Assembly: GCA_937885575.1 (NCBI GenBank)
Contig: CALABO010000014.1
Span: forward strand, 62,001 to 126,000
Reading direction: 5' to 3'
DNA: 64,000 nucleotides
DNA from: an uncultured Pseudomonadota bacterium
GTDB taxonomy: Bacteria > Pseudomonadota > Alphaproteobacteria > Rs-D84
Positions 16,646 through 25,317 of this stretch are shown piece by piece (positions within the stretch are counted from its first letter, which is position 1; every line of letters starts with the position of its first letter). The notes under the pieces are model-generated. The model did no database searches. It worked only from the letters and a program-made list of their open reading frames with translations, and was not told the origin of the DNA. The translations under genes and the position numbers were made by a program.

Positions 16646-17345
16646 ATTTGAATTTATAACTTCATCTGGGGAAAAGATACCGGTCGTGATAACCGTGCGT
16701 GCGGGCGTGCGGAATATAACACTGCGCCCACGCGCGGGGGATGCGCGCCGGATTGATGCAACGCGGCCGTTGATATCCGCCAATTCAACGGTGATGAAAT
16801 TTGTGGAACAAAAGCGGCGGTGGTTGGAACGGTTCTTTGCAAACGCCCCGCGCAAGGAACATTTGAAATCGGGCGATATGTTTGACTTTTTGGATATGCG
16901 GGTGCGTGTTGTTTATGATTGCGCCATGCGTGGCAATAAGTTTGTTTTGAACGATGATGGAACGCGAACGCTTTTTGTTGGTGGCGATGAGAAACTAATT
17001 GAAAATCGTGTGCGGTTGTTCATTAAATCGGAACTTTTGAAACATATCAAAGAATTGATTCATCAAACGCCGCGTGATTTTTGGCCGAAAAAGATTTGTC
17101 TGCGCGATACATCGTCGCGTTGGGGGTCGCGGTCAACGACGGGAACGATTTCCTTTTCGTGGCGGTTGGCGTTTGCGCCGTTTGATGTGATGCGCTATGT
17201 CGTGATGCACGAATTGGCACATACAAAGCATATGGATCATTCGGCGGCTTTTTGGACAGAGGTTCGTGGCCTTTACGGTTTTGGTGTTGAACGTGCGCGG
17301 CGGTGGCTGAATGTGCATGGGGGCGATTTGCATAAATTCCTTTGA
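16638..17345 (+). CDS. YgjP/DUF45-family zinc metalloprotein
   Basis: This 235-aa protein carries the DUF45 (M48-like) core in its second half: SSRWGS, then VVMHELAHTKHMDHSAAFW, with His-Glu-x-x-His plus a third His as a zinc site. No signal peptide is seen, so it is probably cytoplasmic. The biochemical role of this family is not well settled. It overlaps tkt by 8 nt and is likely cotranscribed with it. Confidence 0.88.
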   Translation: MSEFEFITSSGEKIPVVITVRAGVRNITLRPRAGDARRIDATRPLISANSTVMKFVEQKRRWLERFFANAPRKEHLKSGDMFDFLDMRVRVVYDCAMRGNKFVLNDDGTRTLFVGGDEKLIENRVRLFIKSELLKHIKELIHQTPRDFWPKKICLRDTSSRWGSRSTTGTISFSWRLAFAPFDVMRYVVMHELAHTKHMDHSAAFWTEVRGLYGFGVERARRWLNVHGGDLHKFL

Positions 17346-17434
17346 AACCATTCCTGAATATTTCTTTGCCTTTTTACGGTATAATTTCGGTGTGTTAAAA
17401 GCACATAACAAAAACCAAACAAAGGAAAGAAAAA

Positions 17435-17821
17435 ATGAAAAAGAAAAGCAAGGAATGTAAAAAGTTATCCGTTGTGGCGGTGTTGGGTGTTGTCGCATCC
17501 ACGGCTGTGTTTGCGGGTTCTGGAAATATGGCGCATAATAATGCAAATAACAATACGATGACCGAAGTTATGACCATTGAACAGGTTCGCGGGCTTTCCG
17601 ACAATTCGCCGGTTATTGTTCGCGGATACTTGCTGCGTCAAAATGGGGAAAATTCGTATGTTTTCCAAGATAACACTGGAACAATCAATGTTGAAATAGA
17701 CGAAATGGATTGGAACGGCATGAACGTCGCGCCGTCTGATTATGTTGAAATATGGGGCGAAGTTGACAAGAACGGCGCATCCATGGTTGAAATCGACGTT
17801 TCGGCAATGAAGAAGTTGTAA
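17435..17821 (+). CDS. YgiW/YdeI-family periplasmic OB-fold protein
   Basis: This 128-aa protein has a signal peptide with AVFAG at its end, an Asn-rich linker and a BOF (bacterial OB-fold) domain from about residue 42. Diagnostic segments are MTIEQVRGL, YVFQDNTGTINVEID and YVEIWGEVDK. Relatives are linked to stress tolerance and may bind small ligands. A TATAAT at 17380-17385 and an AAAGGAAAG ribosome site precede the start. A 13-bp hairpin follows. Confidence 0.88.
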   Translation: MKKKSKECKKLSVVAVLGVVASTAVFAGSGNMAHNNANNNTMTEVMTIEQVRGLSDNSPVIVRGYLLRQNGENSYVFQDNTGTINVEIDEMDWNGMNVAPSDYVEIWGEVDKNGASMVEIDVSAMKKL

Positions 17822-17849
17822 TAGTGGTTAGTGTTAGTGATAAGTGTAA
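17822..17849. repeat. TTAGTG-type repeat after the YgiW-like gene
   Basis: It starts immediately after the TAA stop (TAGTGGTTAGTGTTAGTG...) and leads into the terminator. Confidence 0.6.
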
Positions 17850-17879
17850 GTTAAACGGGCGCAGATGCGCCCGTTTAAC
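17850..17879. terminator. Bidirectional hairpin between convergent YgiW-like gene and ppiD
   Basis: A perfect 13-bp stem (GTTAAACGGGCGC) with a 4-nt loop. There is no long T run. Confidence 0.75.
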
Positions 17880-17884
17880 AATAA

Positions 17885-19294
17885 TTATTTTACAAATCGG
17901 TTATATATTTTTTCGTTTATCTTGGTTGGGTATTTGCGTTCAAGGTATGCGTTATAATCCGCGTCCAAGTGCCGCATAGCCATATTCGCGATTTCCGGTT
18001 TTAATTCTTCAAGTTTTTTGTCGTTTGTTTCCGGCAATTTTTCTGCCGCGATATTTACAACATAAAATTCATCGGGTGACGACACAATCGAATTGTCGCC
18101 AATTGGATTTTTGAATGCCGCGACCAAGACCGGCATTGGTGCGCCGTCCGTGCGTGACACGGTTAGTTTTTTTGCGGTTTGCAATTTTCCGGTTTCGTTC
18201 AAATCCGTCAGCAATTCATTTGCACGGACGTATGCCATTTTTTCTTGTTCGGCGTGTGTCCATTCGGCGACAATTTCTTTTTTAACCGAATCGAATTCCG
18301 CGGTGTGTTCGGGGATAATTTTATCAACACGAACAATTACAAAACCATTTTTCGTTTCGATAAGTTCGCTTTCGGTTTCGGGCTCAAGTTCAAAGATATT
18401 TGCCACGACCGATTCGTTTATGTTTTTGTCGTCCGGCAATTTTTCCGCGGAAACACCGCTGTGTTGCACGAACTTTGCGTTGTGCGCTTTCGCCGCAGCG
18501 GACAATGTTTCGCCGCCGATGATGTCATCCTCCATGCTTTGCGCGGTTTTAAGTGCGATTTCATATTCGTCCGGTTTATCCATTGCGGCCGGAACAATTA
18601 CATATGAAATATCGCGTGCCTCGGCCACATGATGTGGGTGCGCCGCATAGAAATCGCGAAGTTGTTCATCCGTTGGCTTTGGCGTTTTGAAATTTGAAAA
18701 CTTTACCGTCGCCATATTTATTTCGCGTTTGGTATTGCGCGCGTTATACGCCGCAACGGTTGCAAATCGTGGCGTTTCAATTTGTGTCGCCATCGGAACA
18801 TTTACCATTTCATGCAGTGCCTTTATGCGTAAATCATTTGCGACATCCGATTCGGTTAGCCCCGAATTTTGCAGGACGACATCAAACGCCGCCGTTGAAA
18901 ATTTGCCATTTTCTTGGAATTGCGGTATTGCGCGAATATCGTTTGCGATTCGGTGGTCGGATACGACATAGCCCAAATCGTCCGCGTGTTTACTGATTCG
19001 TTGGATTGATGCGATTTTTTTAATCACGCCGTTTTGAAAGTCCGACATTTTCGCCGGGTTCGAATAAAGTTCGCGTTGTGCGTCACGCGACATTGCCGCC
19101 AATTCGTTAGAGCGCATATTATTATATTGCTGAATCGAAATCTTTTCACCGCCGACGCGCGCCAGTGTCGTATCGGACGACGTAAGACCAAATACCCATT
19201 CGGCAACGCCCCATCCGACGAACGAAAAGATAAGGATTCCCATTAAAACCTTGGCCAACGGTTTATCGGCCGCATTACGTAAATATTCTAGCAT
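17885..19294 (-). CDS. ppiD: Peptidyl-prolyl cis-trans isomerase PpiD/SurA-like, membrane anchored
   Basis: This 469-aa periplasmic chaperone has a short cytoplasmic N-terminus, one TM helix (LAKVLMGILIFSFVGWGVAE) and a SurA-N-like domain. That domain contains the typical ISIQQYNN segment and a long helical part. A degraded PPIase region lies in the middle (LIETKNGFVIVRVDKI). PpiD helps newly exported outer-membrane and periplasmic proteins fold at the Sec translocon. The ATG at 19294 follows AAAGGTG; an upstream in-frame ATG at 19342 lacks a ribosome site. Confidence 0.85.
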   Translation of the reverse strand: MLEYLRNAADKPLAKVLMGILIFSFVGWGVAEWVFGLTSSDTTLARVGGEKISIQQYNNMRSNELAAMSRDAQRELYSNPAKMSDFQNGVIKKIASIQRISKHADDLGYVVSDHRIANDIRAIPQFQENGKFSTAAFDVVLQNSGLTESDVANDLRIKALHEMVNVPMATQIETPRFATVAAYNARNTKREINMATVKFSNFKTPKPTDEQLRDFYAAHPHHVAEARDISYVIVPAAMDKPDEYEIALKTAQSMEDDIIGGETLSAAAKAHNAKFVQHSGVSAEKLPDDKNINESVVANIFELEPETESELIETKNGFVIVRVDKIIPEHTAEFDSVKKEIVAEWTHAEQEKMAYVRANELLTDLNETGKLQTAKKLTVSRTDGAPMPVLVAAFKNPIGDNSIVSSPDEFYVVNIAAEKLPETNDKKLEELKPEIANMAMRHLDADYNAYLERKYPTKINEKIYNRFVK

Positions 19295-19360
19295 TTTTTC
19301 ACCTTTTGCGCTAAGATAGCAAAATGTAACCAAGAAAATCAACGGAAAAAAGGATAAAAA

Positions 19361-20065
19361 ATGAAAATTATTGCAGGAAACTGGAAAATGAACGGGTCGC
19401 GGGCTGCTTTGGACGAAATGATTGGCGCAATTACGCCGGTAAAGACCGAAAATCGCGTGATTTTATGTGTGCCTTTTACCATGGTGCGCGCGGGAACGGA
19501 CAAGGTCGCAATTGGCGCCCAAGACATCAGCGCGCATGAAAAAGGCGCATATACCGGCGAAGTGTCGGGGACAATGCTGGCCGAGGCGGGTGCAAAATAC
19601 GTAATTGTCGGGCACAGTGAACGCCGCATGTATCACGATGAAACAAACGATATTGTTCGGCAAAAGGCGCAGATGGCGTTGGAAAACGGCCTGACCCCGA
19701 TTATCTGTGTCGGCGAAACAATGGAGGAAAAGCGCGCTGGCAAGACATTTGATATCATAGAGTCGGGCGTAAAAGAATCCGTGCCAAATGACGCACATGA
19801 TGATATTATTATTGCGTATGAACCGCGTTGGGCCATTGGGGCGGGTATAACGCCGACCGCGCAGGAAATCGCCGACGCGCATAAAGTGATTGCCGATACT
19901 TTGTCGTATATGGGGCTTGGTGGAACGCCGATTTTGTATGGTGCAAGTGTGAACGGCGGAAATGTTGCCGATATTGTCGCAATAAGAAATGTTGATGGGG
20001 TGCTGGTTGGTGGGGCGTCCTTGAAACCGCAAGAATTTGTCACTATAATAGAAAATGCAAAGTAA
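19361..20065 (+). CDS. tpiA: Triosephosphate isomerase
   Basis: This 234-aa TIM-barrel enzyme interconverts dihydroxyacetone phosphate and glyceraldehyde 3-phosphate. Catalytic residues lie in AGNWKMNG (Lys), VGHSERR (His) and AYEPRWAIGAG (Glu), with the phosphate-binding GGASLK at the end. An AAAAAGGA ribosome site precedes the ATG. It is divergent from ppiD and 19 nt upstream of grpE. Confidence 0.97.
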   Translation: MKIIAGNWKMNGSRAALDEMIGAITPVKTENRVILCVPFTMVRAGTDKVAIGAQDISAHEKGAYTGEVSGTMLAEAGAKYVIVGHSERRMYHDETNDIVRQKAQMALENGLTPIICVGETMEEKRAGKTFDIIESGVKESVPNDAHDDIIIAYEPRWAIGAGITPTAQEIADAHKVIADTLSYMGLGGTPILYGASVNGGNVADIVAIRNVDGVLVGGASLKPQEFVTIIENAK

Positions 20066-20084
20066 TAAAAATAGAGAAAATATT

Positions 20085-20603
20085 ATGGAAGACAAAAAAG
20101 AAGTCAAGGTTGAAACAGTATCAGTAAAAGATGCGGCGGCCCCCGAGAAACCGGTGGAAAAAAACGAAAAGAAAGATGAAGCCGCAGAGACGGCCGCGCA
20201 AATTGCGGAACTGAACGATAAATACCTGCGCACGGCGGCGGAGTTGGAAAACACCCGTCGTCGCGCCGCTATTGATGCCGAGGCACGCGCGCGGTCGCGG
20301 GCGATGTCGGTTGCGGAAAAAATCTTGCCGGTTATGGACGCGGTTCAGGCGGCACTTAAACATTCGCCCGATGACGCGGGAATTCAATCTATGGCGCGGG
20401 CGATGGAATCCGCGTTTGAACAGATTGGAATCACAAAAATAAAATCGGTTGGTGAAACATTGAACCCCGCATTGCATAACGCAATTCAGGTTGTGACCGC
20501 GGCCGATGGTGTTGCGCCGAACACCGTGGTTGAAGAAATGCAGGCCGGATATATGTTTGGCGATAATGTGTTGCGGACCGCGATGGTGGTCGTTGCAAAA
20601 TAA
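20085..20603 (+). CDS. grpE: Nucleotide exchange factor GrpE
   Basis: GrpE (172 aa) releases ADP from DnaK. An acidic, Lys/Glu-rich N-terminus and a long helix (LNDKYLRTAAELENTRRRA) precede a C-terminal beta domain with VGETLNPALHNAIQVV. The ATG at 20085 fits the family; an in-frame ATG at 20055 overlaps tpiA. No dnaK is present here. It is followed by clpP and clpX, a proteostasis block. Confidence 0.94.
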   Translation: MEDKKEVKVETVSVKDAAAPEKPVEKNEKKDEAAETAAQIAELNDKYLRTAAELENTRRRAAIDAEARARSRAMSVAEKILPVMDAVQAALKHSPDDAGIQSMARAMESAFEQIGITKIKSVGETLNPALHNAIQVVTAADGVAPNTVVEEMQAGYMFGDNVLRTAMVVVAK

Positions 20604-20612
20604 TTGGCCGCC

Positions 20613-20633
20613 CCGTTTGCGAACGGCATTTTT
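20613..20633 (+). terminator. Weak hairpin after grpE
   Basis: A CCGTT/AACGG stem with a 4-nt loop, followed by CATTTTT. It overlaps the clpP promoter region. Confidence 0.35.
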
Positions 20634-20636
20634 GTG

Positions 20637-20645
20637 TGGTATAAT
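20637..20645 (+). promoter_or_regulatory. Extended -10 promoter of clpP
   Basis: TGG-TATAAT ends 26 nt before the clpP ATG. An AAAAAGG ribosome site lies between them. Confidence 0.55.
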
Positions 20646-20671
20646 CAGAAAAAAGTAAAAAGGTGTAAATT

Positions 20672-21256
20672 ATGTCTTTGATACCAATGGTCATAGAAGA
20701 ATCCCCACGTGGCGAACGGTCGTTTGATATCTATTCGCGTTTGTTGCGTGACAGGATTGTTATGATAAATGGTGACATAGAATTGCAAATGGCTAATACG
20801 GTTGTGGCACAGTTGCTGTTCTTGGAATCAGAAAACCCAAATGCGGATATTTCGCTTTATATCAACAGTCCGGGGGGAATTATATCCGCCGGATGGGCGA
20901 TTATGGATACAATGCAATACATCAAATCGCCGGTCACAACGATTGGTATGGGATTGGTTGCATCTATGGCATCGGTGATTTTGGCGGCGGGTGAAAAGGG
21001 TAAAAGATTCGCATTGCCGAATACAGAGATTATGATTCATCAACCACTTGGTGGTTTGCAGGGGCAGGCGACCGATATGGAAATTGGTATGCGCAAAATG
21101 AAAATGGTCAAAGAAACTATTACTAAGCAAATGTCCGAATTTACCGGTCGTAAGGTCAAAGAATTACATGATGCAATGGAACGTGATAATTGGATGACCG
21201 CGGAGCAGGCAAAAGATTTTGGAATAATTGATAATGTTTTGACAAGGAAAAAATAG
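20672..21256 (+). CDS. clpP: ATP-dependent Clp protease proteolytic subunit
   Basis: ClpP (194 aa) forms the tetradecameric serine protease chamber. The catalytic Ser98 lies in GLVASMASV, His123 in MIHQPLGG, and the Asp lies in the C-terminal third. The INSPGG oxyanion region is intact. The gene is 8 nt before clpX, giving the usual clpP-clpX operon. Confidence 0.97.
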   Translation: MSLIPMVIEESPRGERSFDIYSRLLRDRIVMINGDIELQMANTVVAQLLFLESENPNADISLYINSPGGIISAGWAIMDTMQYIKSPVTTIGMGLVASMASVILAAGEKGKRFALPNTEIMIHQPLGGLQGQATDMEIGMRKMKMVKETITKQMSEFTGRKVKELHDAMERDNWMTAEQAKDFGIIDNVLTRKK

Positions 21257-21264
21257 GGCGGGAT

Positions 21265-22521
21265 ATGACGGACGAAAAGAAAACAACGGAAAAAAAACAA
21301 CAGTTTTGCAGTTTTTGTGGCAAGGCGGTTTACGAAGTAAAAAAGTTGGTCAGTGGTCGTAATGTCTGTATTTGCGATGAATGTATCGCACTGTGCAACG
21401 ACATTATGGCGGACGACATGCGGACCGAGGTTGCCAGGGACGCCGCAAAATTGCCAACGCCGTCACAAATCTATGATTTCCTTAATGAATACATTATCGG
21501 TCAAGATACGGCGAAACGGACATTGGCGGTCGCGGTGTATAATCATTACAAGCGGCATAATGTCACGCTTTCGTCCAATGTTGAAATACAAAAATCTAAT
21601 GTTTTACTGATTGGGCCGACGGGGACCGGGAAAACGTTGTTTGCGCAGACTTTGGCTCGCATTTTGGATGTGCCGTTTGCGATTGCCGATGCGACAACAC
21701 TGACTGAGGCCGGATATGTTGGCGAAGATGTGGAAAACGTTCTGACGCAACTGTTGCACAATGCGAATTTCGATGTAGAAAAGGCGCAACGCGGAATTGT
21801 CTATATCGATGAAATTGATAAAATCGCGCGGAAATCCGAAAATCCGTCACTAACGCGGGATGTTTCGGGCGAAGGTGTGCAACAGGCGTTATTGAAATTG
21901 GTCGAAGGCACAATTGCAAATGTTCCCGCAAGTGGCGCGGGGCGCAAACACCCGGGCGAAGCGACCGTGCGTTTGGATACAAGCAAGATTTTGTTTATCT
22001 GTGGCGGTGCGTTCGATGGGCTTAATCGTGTGATTGCAAATCGCAAGTGCGAACGCGCCGGAATCGGGTTTGGGGCGGACGTTTCGTCAAAGAAAGAACG
22101 CGATGCGAAAAACTATTTGTCCGATGTGCAACCCGAAGATTTGGTAAAGTTTGGAATTATTCCAGAACTGGTCGGACGGTTGCCGGTTATTGCGACACTT
22201 TCGGAATTAGATGAAAATGCGTTGGTGCAAATACTTACCGAACCGAAAAATGCGATTGTAAAGCAATATACCGCGATGCTTGCCATGGATGATGTTAAAC
22301 TTACCATAACGGATGATGGATTGCGGGAAATTGCAAAACTTGCGCTTGCGCGGAAAACGGGGGCGCGGGGTTTGCGTAGTATTTTGGAAAAGATTTTGTT
22401 GGAACCAATGTTTTATGCGCCGGATAAGAAAGATTTAGCGGAAATTGTTATCGATAAAGATGTGGTTATCGGTAAAAAGGCACCAATTGAAATTATGCGT
22501 ACCGCCAAAAAGGCCGCATAA
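21265..22521 (+). CDS. clpX: ATP-dependent Clp protease ATP-binding subunit ClpX
   Basis: ClpX (418 aa) unfolds substrates and feeds them to ClpP. The N-terminal zinc domain (CSFCGKAV ... CICDECIALC) is followed by an AAA+ module with Walker A GPTGTGKT and the pore loop AGYVGEDV. Walker B IVYIDEIDK and the RKH-type loop GRKHPGE follow. A GGCGGG ribosome site precedes the ATG. Confidence 0.97.
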   Translation: MTDEKKTTEKKQQFCSFCGKAVYEVKKLVSGRNVCICDECIALCNDIMADDMRTEVARDAAKLPTPSQIYDFLNEYIIGQDTAKRTLAVAVYNHYKRHNVTLSSNVEIQKSNVLLIGPTGTGKTLFAQTLARILDVPFAIADATTLTEAGYVGEDVENVLTQLLHNANFDVEKAQRGIVYIDEIDKIARKSENPSLTRDVSGEGVQQALLKLVEGTIANVPASGAGRKHPGEATVRLDTSKILFICGGAFDGLNRVIANRKCERAGIGFGADVSSKKERDAKNYLSDVQPEDLVKFGIIPELVGRLPVIATLSELDENALVQILTEPKNAIVKQYTAMLAMDDVKLTITDDGLREIAKLALARKTGARGLRSILEKILLEPMFYAPDKKDLAEIVIDKDVVIGKKAPIEIMRTAKKAA

Positions 22522-22585
22522 AGTCGATAAGATTGTCGTAATAATATAACAATTTTCAGAGTCGCGTCACACCGCCGAAGGCGCG

Positions 22586-22706
22586 ACACCTCCCGGTGTT
22601 TCACACCGTACTCCTCTGGCCAGAGGAGAATTTTGCTCTCGTTCTATCGCGGTCCAAGTTCCCCTCTGGCTAGAGGGGTGCCCGCAGGGCGGGGTGTCGC
22701 GTTCTG
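22586..22706. repeat. Palindromic dispersed element (copy 4), between clpX and infA
   Basis: GCGACACCTCCCGG, the CTCCTCTGGCCAGAGGAG palindrome, and a second hairpin CCCCTCtggctaGAGGGG. GCCCGCAGGGC and GGGGTGTCGC follow. Bases 22658-22700 (43 nt) are identical to 51265-51307 inside polA. Confidence 0.85.
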
Positions 22707-22724
22707 TAAAAATTTTTTCAGAAA

Positions 22725-22976
22725 TTACTGATTTTGTTGATCGGGTGTGCCCGTGCGTTTACGTTCAACGAATGTAATGCGGCCCTTGGCCAAATCGTAT
22801 GGTGTCATTTCAACGCGAACACGTTCGCCCACGTTGACCCAGATGCGCGCCTTGCGCATTTTGCCACAAACAGTTGCCAAAATTTCATGGTCGTTATCAA
22901 GCCGCACGCGAAACATTGTGTTCGGTAATTTTTCGGTAACGGTTCCTTCGAAAACGACGACATCATCTTTTGCCAT
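22725..22976 (-). CDS. infA: Translation initiation factor IF-1
   Basis: IF-1 (83 aa) is an S1-type OB-fold protein that binds the 30S A site. Recognisable segments are MAKDDVVVFEGTVTEKLPN, FRVRLDNDHEILATVCGKMR, RVRVEMTPYDLAKGRI and a basic end. A short Gln/Asn tail (PDQQNQ) extends the C-terminus. An AAAGGGAT ribosome site precedes the start. Confidence 0.96.
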   Translation of the reverse strand: MAKDDVVVFEGTVTEKLPNTMFRVRLDNDHEILATVCGKMRKARIWVNVGERVRVEMTPYDLAKGRITFVERKRTGTPDQQNQ

Positions 22977-23102
22977 ATTTATCCCTTTGATAAAACGGTA
23001 TCAATTTTATGCCATGGCGTTTCAAAAATCAAGAATTTTTTATTTGCGAATGGGCCGATGTTCTGATAAAATTATAGATAAGTATTGTAGGAAGGAAAAG
23101 TC

Positions 23103-25310
23103 ATGAACATCAAAATACTATCCGTTATTTTGGCGGTTTTGCCGTGCGTTGGTTTTGCCGAAACGCGTGATAATGGTGCGGCCGGTGCGGGGCGGTTTGG
23201 AATTCGTGCGCCGTCGCTTTCCATTGGGCCGGCGGTAAAATCAAAGAATATAAATGCGGTGGCCAAGCCCGCAACGAATACAACGAATACGGCGAATGTG
23301 GCAAATGAAACGCCGGCGGAAACCGCGGCGGATGCGGACGAAGAGCCGGTCGCGAGTGAATCGGCGGAGGCGATAGTCAGTGCAAATGTTGGGCCCGATG
23401 AATGTCGCGCGGCGTATCGTGAATGTATGGACGATTTCTGCTTGCTGGATGAATCCGAAGGTGGGCGTTGTTCGTGTTCCAACAACATAAAGCAATCGAA
23501 AAGTTTAATTCAAGAAATTCAGGAAATCGAACTTGCCGCGGAAAAACAATTTACCGAAGGTGTTGAGCGCGAACGCCTGGGGGCCAAGGCAAAGTTTGTG
23601 CGGTTTGGTGAAAGTGAGCAGGCGCAAAAATCTTCGCGGCGCACCGGAATTGATTTGGTTGCGTGGATAAACGGTGGTTCTTCGGCGGCAAGTTTGGATG
23701 CGGACGATGATATTGGCGATAACCTTTACGATATGGCGGCGGATTCGTGCAGTTTTATTTTGGATATGTGTGAAAAACCGCGCGCGGAAATGGAAGAAAA
23801 ACTTTATCAACGCGAAGTTGTAAAAGATTGTAAAACATTTAGTACTTATCTCGCGGAACAAAAGCGTGCGGCGGAATCAAACCGGCGGACGGCGGATGCC
23901 GCGGTGCGTGCAGCTGTTGTTGAAATGTGGTCAACGACCAATAAGTATAATCGTGGTGAGTGTAGGCAAGCTTTGCGTGCGTGTGTGGCAGATAAAGGCG
24001 GATGTGGGGTAGGTTTTGAAAACTGTTTAGATGCTAAACTTTTGGAACGACGGACACTATCTTGCGAAAACGTTTTGGATCAATGCATGAATGTTCGGGA
24101 TTATGTTTTAGAGGATTGGAAAGACGAATCAAAGGAAATTCTTAAGCAAGCAGCAATTGATGCGGATAAAAACATGCGCCAAACTTGTTTCACAAAAATT
24201 CGCGCATGTTTGGAAGAAGGCTGTTCTGTGTCCATAGACTTTGGCAAAAGTGATGGACTTGCAACGAATTCGGGCTGTTTGAACAATGTGAATATTGCGG
24301 CGGGTGTATGTCCGATTATTGACGAATGCAATCAAAAAATTCCGGGAATAAAGGCAAGTGTGAACGAACTTTTGGCATCACTGCGGACTGATTTTTGCCA
24401 AAATGATGTCGATAGGTGTTTGCGTGAAAAGTGTGGTGAAAATTTCACGGGCCCACAATGTGTTGGCAAAAGTTCGGCGGAAATTGTCGAACTGTGCCCA
24501 AAGAAAATGTTTTCGGCATGTAAGGATGAAAAGTTCTATGACATTATTGTAAGTTCGGTTTTGTTGCAGATGAATTATCAAATGATGCAAGGGTGTATCA
24601 ATTATTATGCCGATGCGTTAGGGAAAGTTTGTGGAACCGATATGAATTGTTTGCCATCCAGTTATATAGTTGCAGGATTAAAGAAAACCCCAAGTGATAT
24701 TGGTGAAATAAAGAAAGAGGTTGCGGCGGAAAGTAAGGCGGCAGTTGATGAGTTCTTTAAAAGGTTTGAAACAGAAGCGACAGTTGCGGCGTGCAAGAGT
24801 GCGCAACAACCCGCAAATTCCGGACGCAAGAGTTTAAGAGATTCTATATTTGCGGATACAAAGCAAGCAGCAGAATTTGCTGCCCAGATTAGGTATCAAA
24901 AGGATCTTGATTCAAAACTTGATGAATTATCGCGTAAGGAAGATGTGACCAAAGCGGAACAAAATTGTTATGCCCGTTATCAGGTTGAAAAGAAAACATC
25001 AACGGATGAAAAAGGCACGTATTCGTATATAAAAAGTGTTTCGTTTGAACCATCATTGCGTAATTGTCATGTGTGTCGTATGCAACGTGTTTGTGAAACA
25101 GGTGGAGAAAGCAAGTCGTCGTCGGCATTAAAGGCGGGTGCGGGTGGCTTGACGGCGGGTGCATCCATGGGCACAATGGTAAATGCCGGATGGGGAACGC
25201 TTATTGGTGCGGTCGTTGGTGGGGCGGCCGGTGCGGTTGGCGGTGCATTATCTGGTGGTGAACAGACATTCTGTCAGGAAATCGAATCTTGCGAAGATAT
25301 AAATATGTAG
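23103..25310 (+). CDS. Large secreted Cys-rich paralogue A1
   Basis: This 735-aa protein has a signal peptide (residues 1-20) and an Ala/Thr-rich linker. A module near residues 100-125 reads C-x6-CMDDFC-x11-CSCS. Several helical Cys-pair segments follow (CENVLDQCMNVRDYV, CFTKIRACLEEGC, CPIIDECNQK). A Gly-zipper stretch lies near 680-715, and the C-terminus ends CEDINM. Function is unknown. It is clearly homologous to the next gene and more distantly to those at 38022 and 55001. The extracytoplasmic location and disulfides are inferred from the signal peptide and the even spacing of cysteines. Confidence 0.82.
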   Translation: MNIKILSVILAVLPCVGFAETRDNGAAGAGRFGIRAPSLSIGPAVKSKNINAVAKPATNTTNTANVANETPAETAADADEEPVASESAEAIVSANVGPDECRAAYRECMDDFCLLDESEGGRCSCSNNIKQSKSLIQEIQEIELAAEKQFTEGVERERLGAKAKFVRFGESEQAQKSSRRTGIDLVAWINGGSSAASLDADDDIGDNLYDMAADSCSFILDMCEKPRAEMEEKLYQREVVKDCKTFSTYLAEQKRAAESNRRTADAAVRAAVVEMWSTTNKYNRGECRQALRACVADKGGCGVGFENCLDAKLLERRTLSCENVLDQCMNVRDYVLEDWKDESKEILKQAAIDADKNMRQTCFTKIRACLEEGCSVSIDFGKSDGLATNSGCLNNVNIAAGVCPIIDECNQKIPGIKASVNELLASLRTDFCQNDVDRCLREKCGENFTGPQCVGKSSAEIVELCPKKMFSACKDEKFYDIIVSSVLLQMNYQMMQGCINYYADALGKVCGTDMNCLPSSYIVAGLKKTPSDIGEIKKEVAAESKAAVDEFFKRFETEATVAACKSAQQPANSGRKSLRDSIFADTKQAAEFAAQIRYQKDLDSKLDELSRKEDVTKAEQNCYARYQVEKKTSTDEKGTYSYIKSVSFEPSLRNCHVCRMQRVCETGGESKSSSALKAGAGGLTAGASMGTMVNAGWGTLIGAVVGGAAGAVGGALSGGEQTFCQEIESCEDINM

Positions 25311-25317
25311 GGAACAT

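Noticed and set aside
22586..22706. Riboswitch or small RNA upstream of infA
   Set aside because: The hairpins recur between unrelated genes and inside polA, which fits a mobile repeat better.
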